Shown in pieces: positions 6,393 to 6,840 of a stretch of DNA of 6,840 nt. The translations under genes were made by a program, and so were the position numbers. A model generated the notes under the pieces. It did no database searches, had not been told where the DNA came from, and worked only from the letters and a program-made list of their open reading frames with translations. This DNA is from an uncultured Campylobacter sp. (GTDB taxonomy: Bacteria > Campylobacterota > Campylobacteria > Campylobacterales > Campylobacteraceae): the NCBI GenBank assembly GCA_947090385.1, contig CAMUNZ010000055.1:1-6840 (forward strand), written 5' to 3'. Each line of letters starts with the position of its first letter. The first letter of the stretch is position 1.

Positions 6393-6840
6393 CTAAAATT
6401 TGTTCAAAATAGTTTTTTTAAAATACAAAAAAGATAATAAAAAACAAGTCAAAAATATCGGTAAAATTGCCATTTTAGGATATTTTGCAAAAATCATAAT
6501 CAAAGCAAAATAAAAAAATAAAACCGCAAAAATTCCAAAATAAATTATCCCTTTTTCGTATCTATAAACAACTAGTCCAAAACTAATGGCAAATAAAAAA
6601 CTAGCTAGTGGAAAAAGTGAAACTAAAATAAAAATTGTAAAATCTTTTTTTCGTTTTTCGCTCATATTTGTCCAATATGACAAAATTTCATTGTTTATAT
6701 TTTTGTTAGATTCTAAATTTATGTTTAAAATAAGTTTTTCAAACTCTGCCGTATGTAAATTTTCGTTTTGTTTTGTGTAAATTTTCCCTTCATTTAAGAT
6801 AAATTTGAAATTTCCATTTTCGTTTATAAAATTTCCATTT
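6393..6840 (-). CDS. LptF/LptG (YjgP/YjgQ) family permease, C-terminal part
   Basis: The minus-strand frame is open from the right edge to the TAG at 6393-6395, giving 148 visible residues. A TTG at 6683 could be mistaken for a start, but the 52 codons upstream of it contain no stop and read as part of the protein, so the gene begins outside the window. The upstream part (FKFILNEGKIYTKQNENLH, then FEKLILNINL) resembles the end of the periplasmic beta-jellyroll domain. A basic cytoplasmic-side stretch SEKRKKD then leads into three membrane segments at about 6655-6580, 6565-6500 and 6485-6430, matching the last three of six helices in LptF/LptG. Proteins of this family form the membrane part of the LptB2FG ABC transporter that extracts lipopolysaccharide or lipooligosaccharide from the inner membrane. 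LptF and LptG cannot be told apart from this fragment. The gene is directly followed by truA, an association I recall from Campylobacter jejuni. Confidence 0.82.
   Translation of the reverse strand, partial: NGNFINENGNFKFILNEGKIYTKQNENLHTAEFEKLILNINLESNKNINNEILSYWTNMSEKRKKDFTIFILVSLFPLASFLFAISFGLVVYRYEKGIIYFGIFAVLFFYFALIMIFAKYPKMAILPIFLTCFLLSFLYFKKTILNKF

Noticed and set aside
6586..6780. Plus-strand open frame near the right edge
   Set aside because: It is antisense to the LptF/LptG-family coding region, which is supported by domain features and by the truA junction.

Overview
The window is strongly AT-rich, with dense, overlapping genes and codon use dominated by AAA, TTT, ATA and TTA. Together with a Wolinella-type polysulfide reductase and a truA gene next to an LptF/LptG-family permease, this suggests a Campylobacterota (epsilonproteobacterial) genome, most likely Campylobacter or a close relative. 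The species cannot be fixed from the sequence alone.

Layout. Bases 1-385 (+) hold the 3' part of a DjlA-like J-domain co-chaperone whose start lies before the window. Bases 386-473 are the only real intergenic gap and hold the likely promoter of the main operon, including two copies of TTGACA exactly 11 bp apart. Bases 474-5661 (+) look like one five-gene transcription unit: psrA (Tat-exported molybdopterin catalytic subunit), psrB (four-cluster ferredoxin-like subunit), psrC (NrfD-type quinol-oxidising membrane anchor), an OmpR-family response regulator, and a short histidine kinase. Gene junctions are a 3-bp gap, an 8-bp overlap, a TGATG overlap and another 8-bp overlap, so translational coupling is likely throughout. 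On the minus strand, truA (5658-6392) converges on the kinase gene with a 4-bp stop-codon overlap. It follows directly (TAG then ATG) an LptF/LptG-family permease gene that runs off the right edge of the window (6393 to beyond 6840).

How the genes work together. PsrABC is expected to oxidise menaquinol at PsrC, pass electrons through the PsrB clusters and reduce polysulfide at the PsrA molybdenum site in the periplasm. Six polar PsrC residues that I recall as essential in Wolinella succinogenes are all present with nearly the same spacing, which favours polysulfide over thiosulfate as substrate. The two-component pair in the same operon is a plausible dedicated regulator of this respiratory enzyme. 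Its kinase has one membrane segment and no recognisable sensor domain, and the 11-bp tandem repeat upstream of psrA has the architecture expected of an OmpR/PhoB-family operator. That circuit is the most interesting inference here; the other genes look like ordinary housekeeping genes. No RNA genes, mobile elements or CRISPR arrays were seen.
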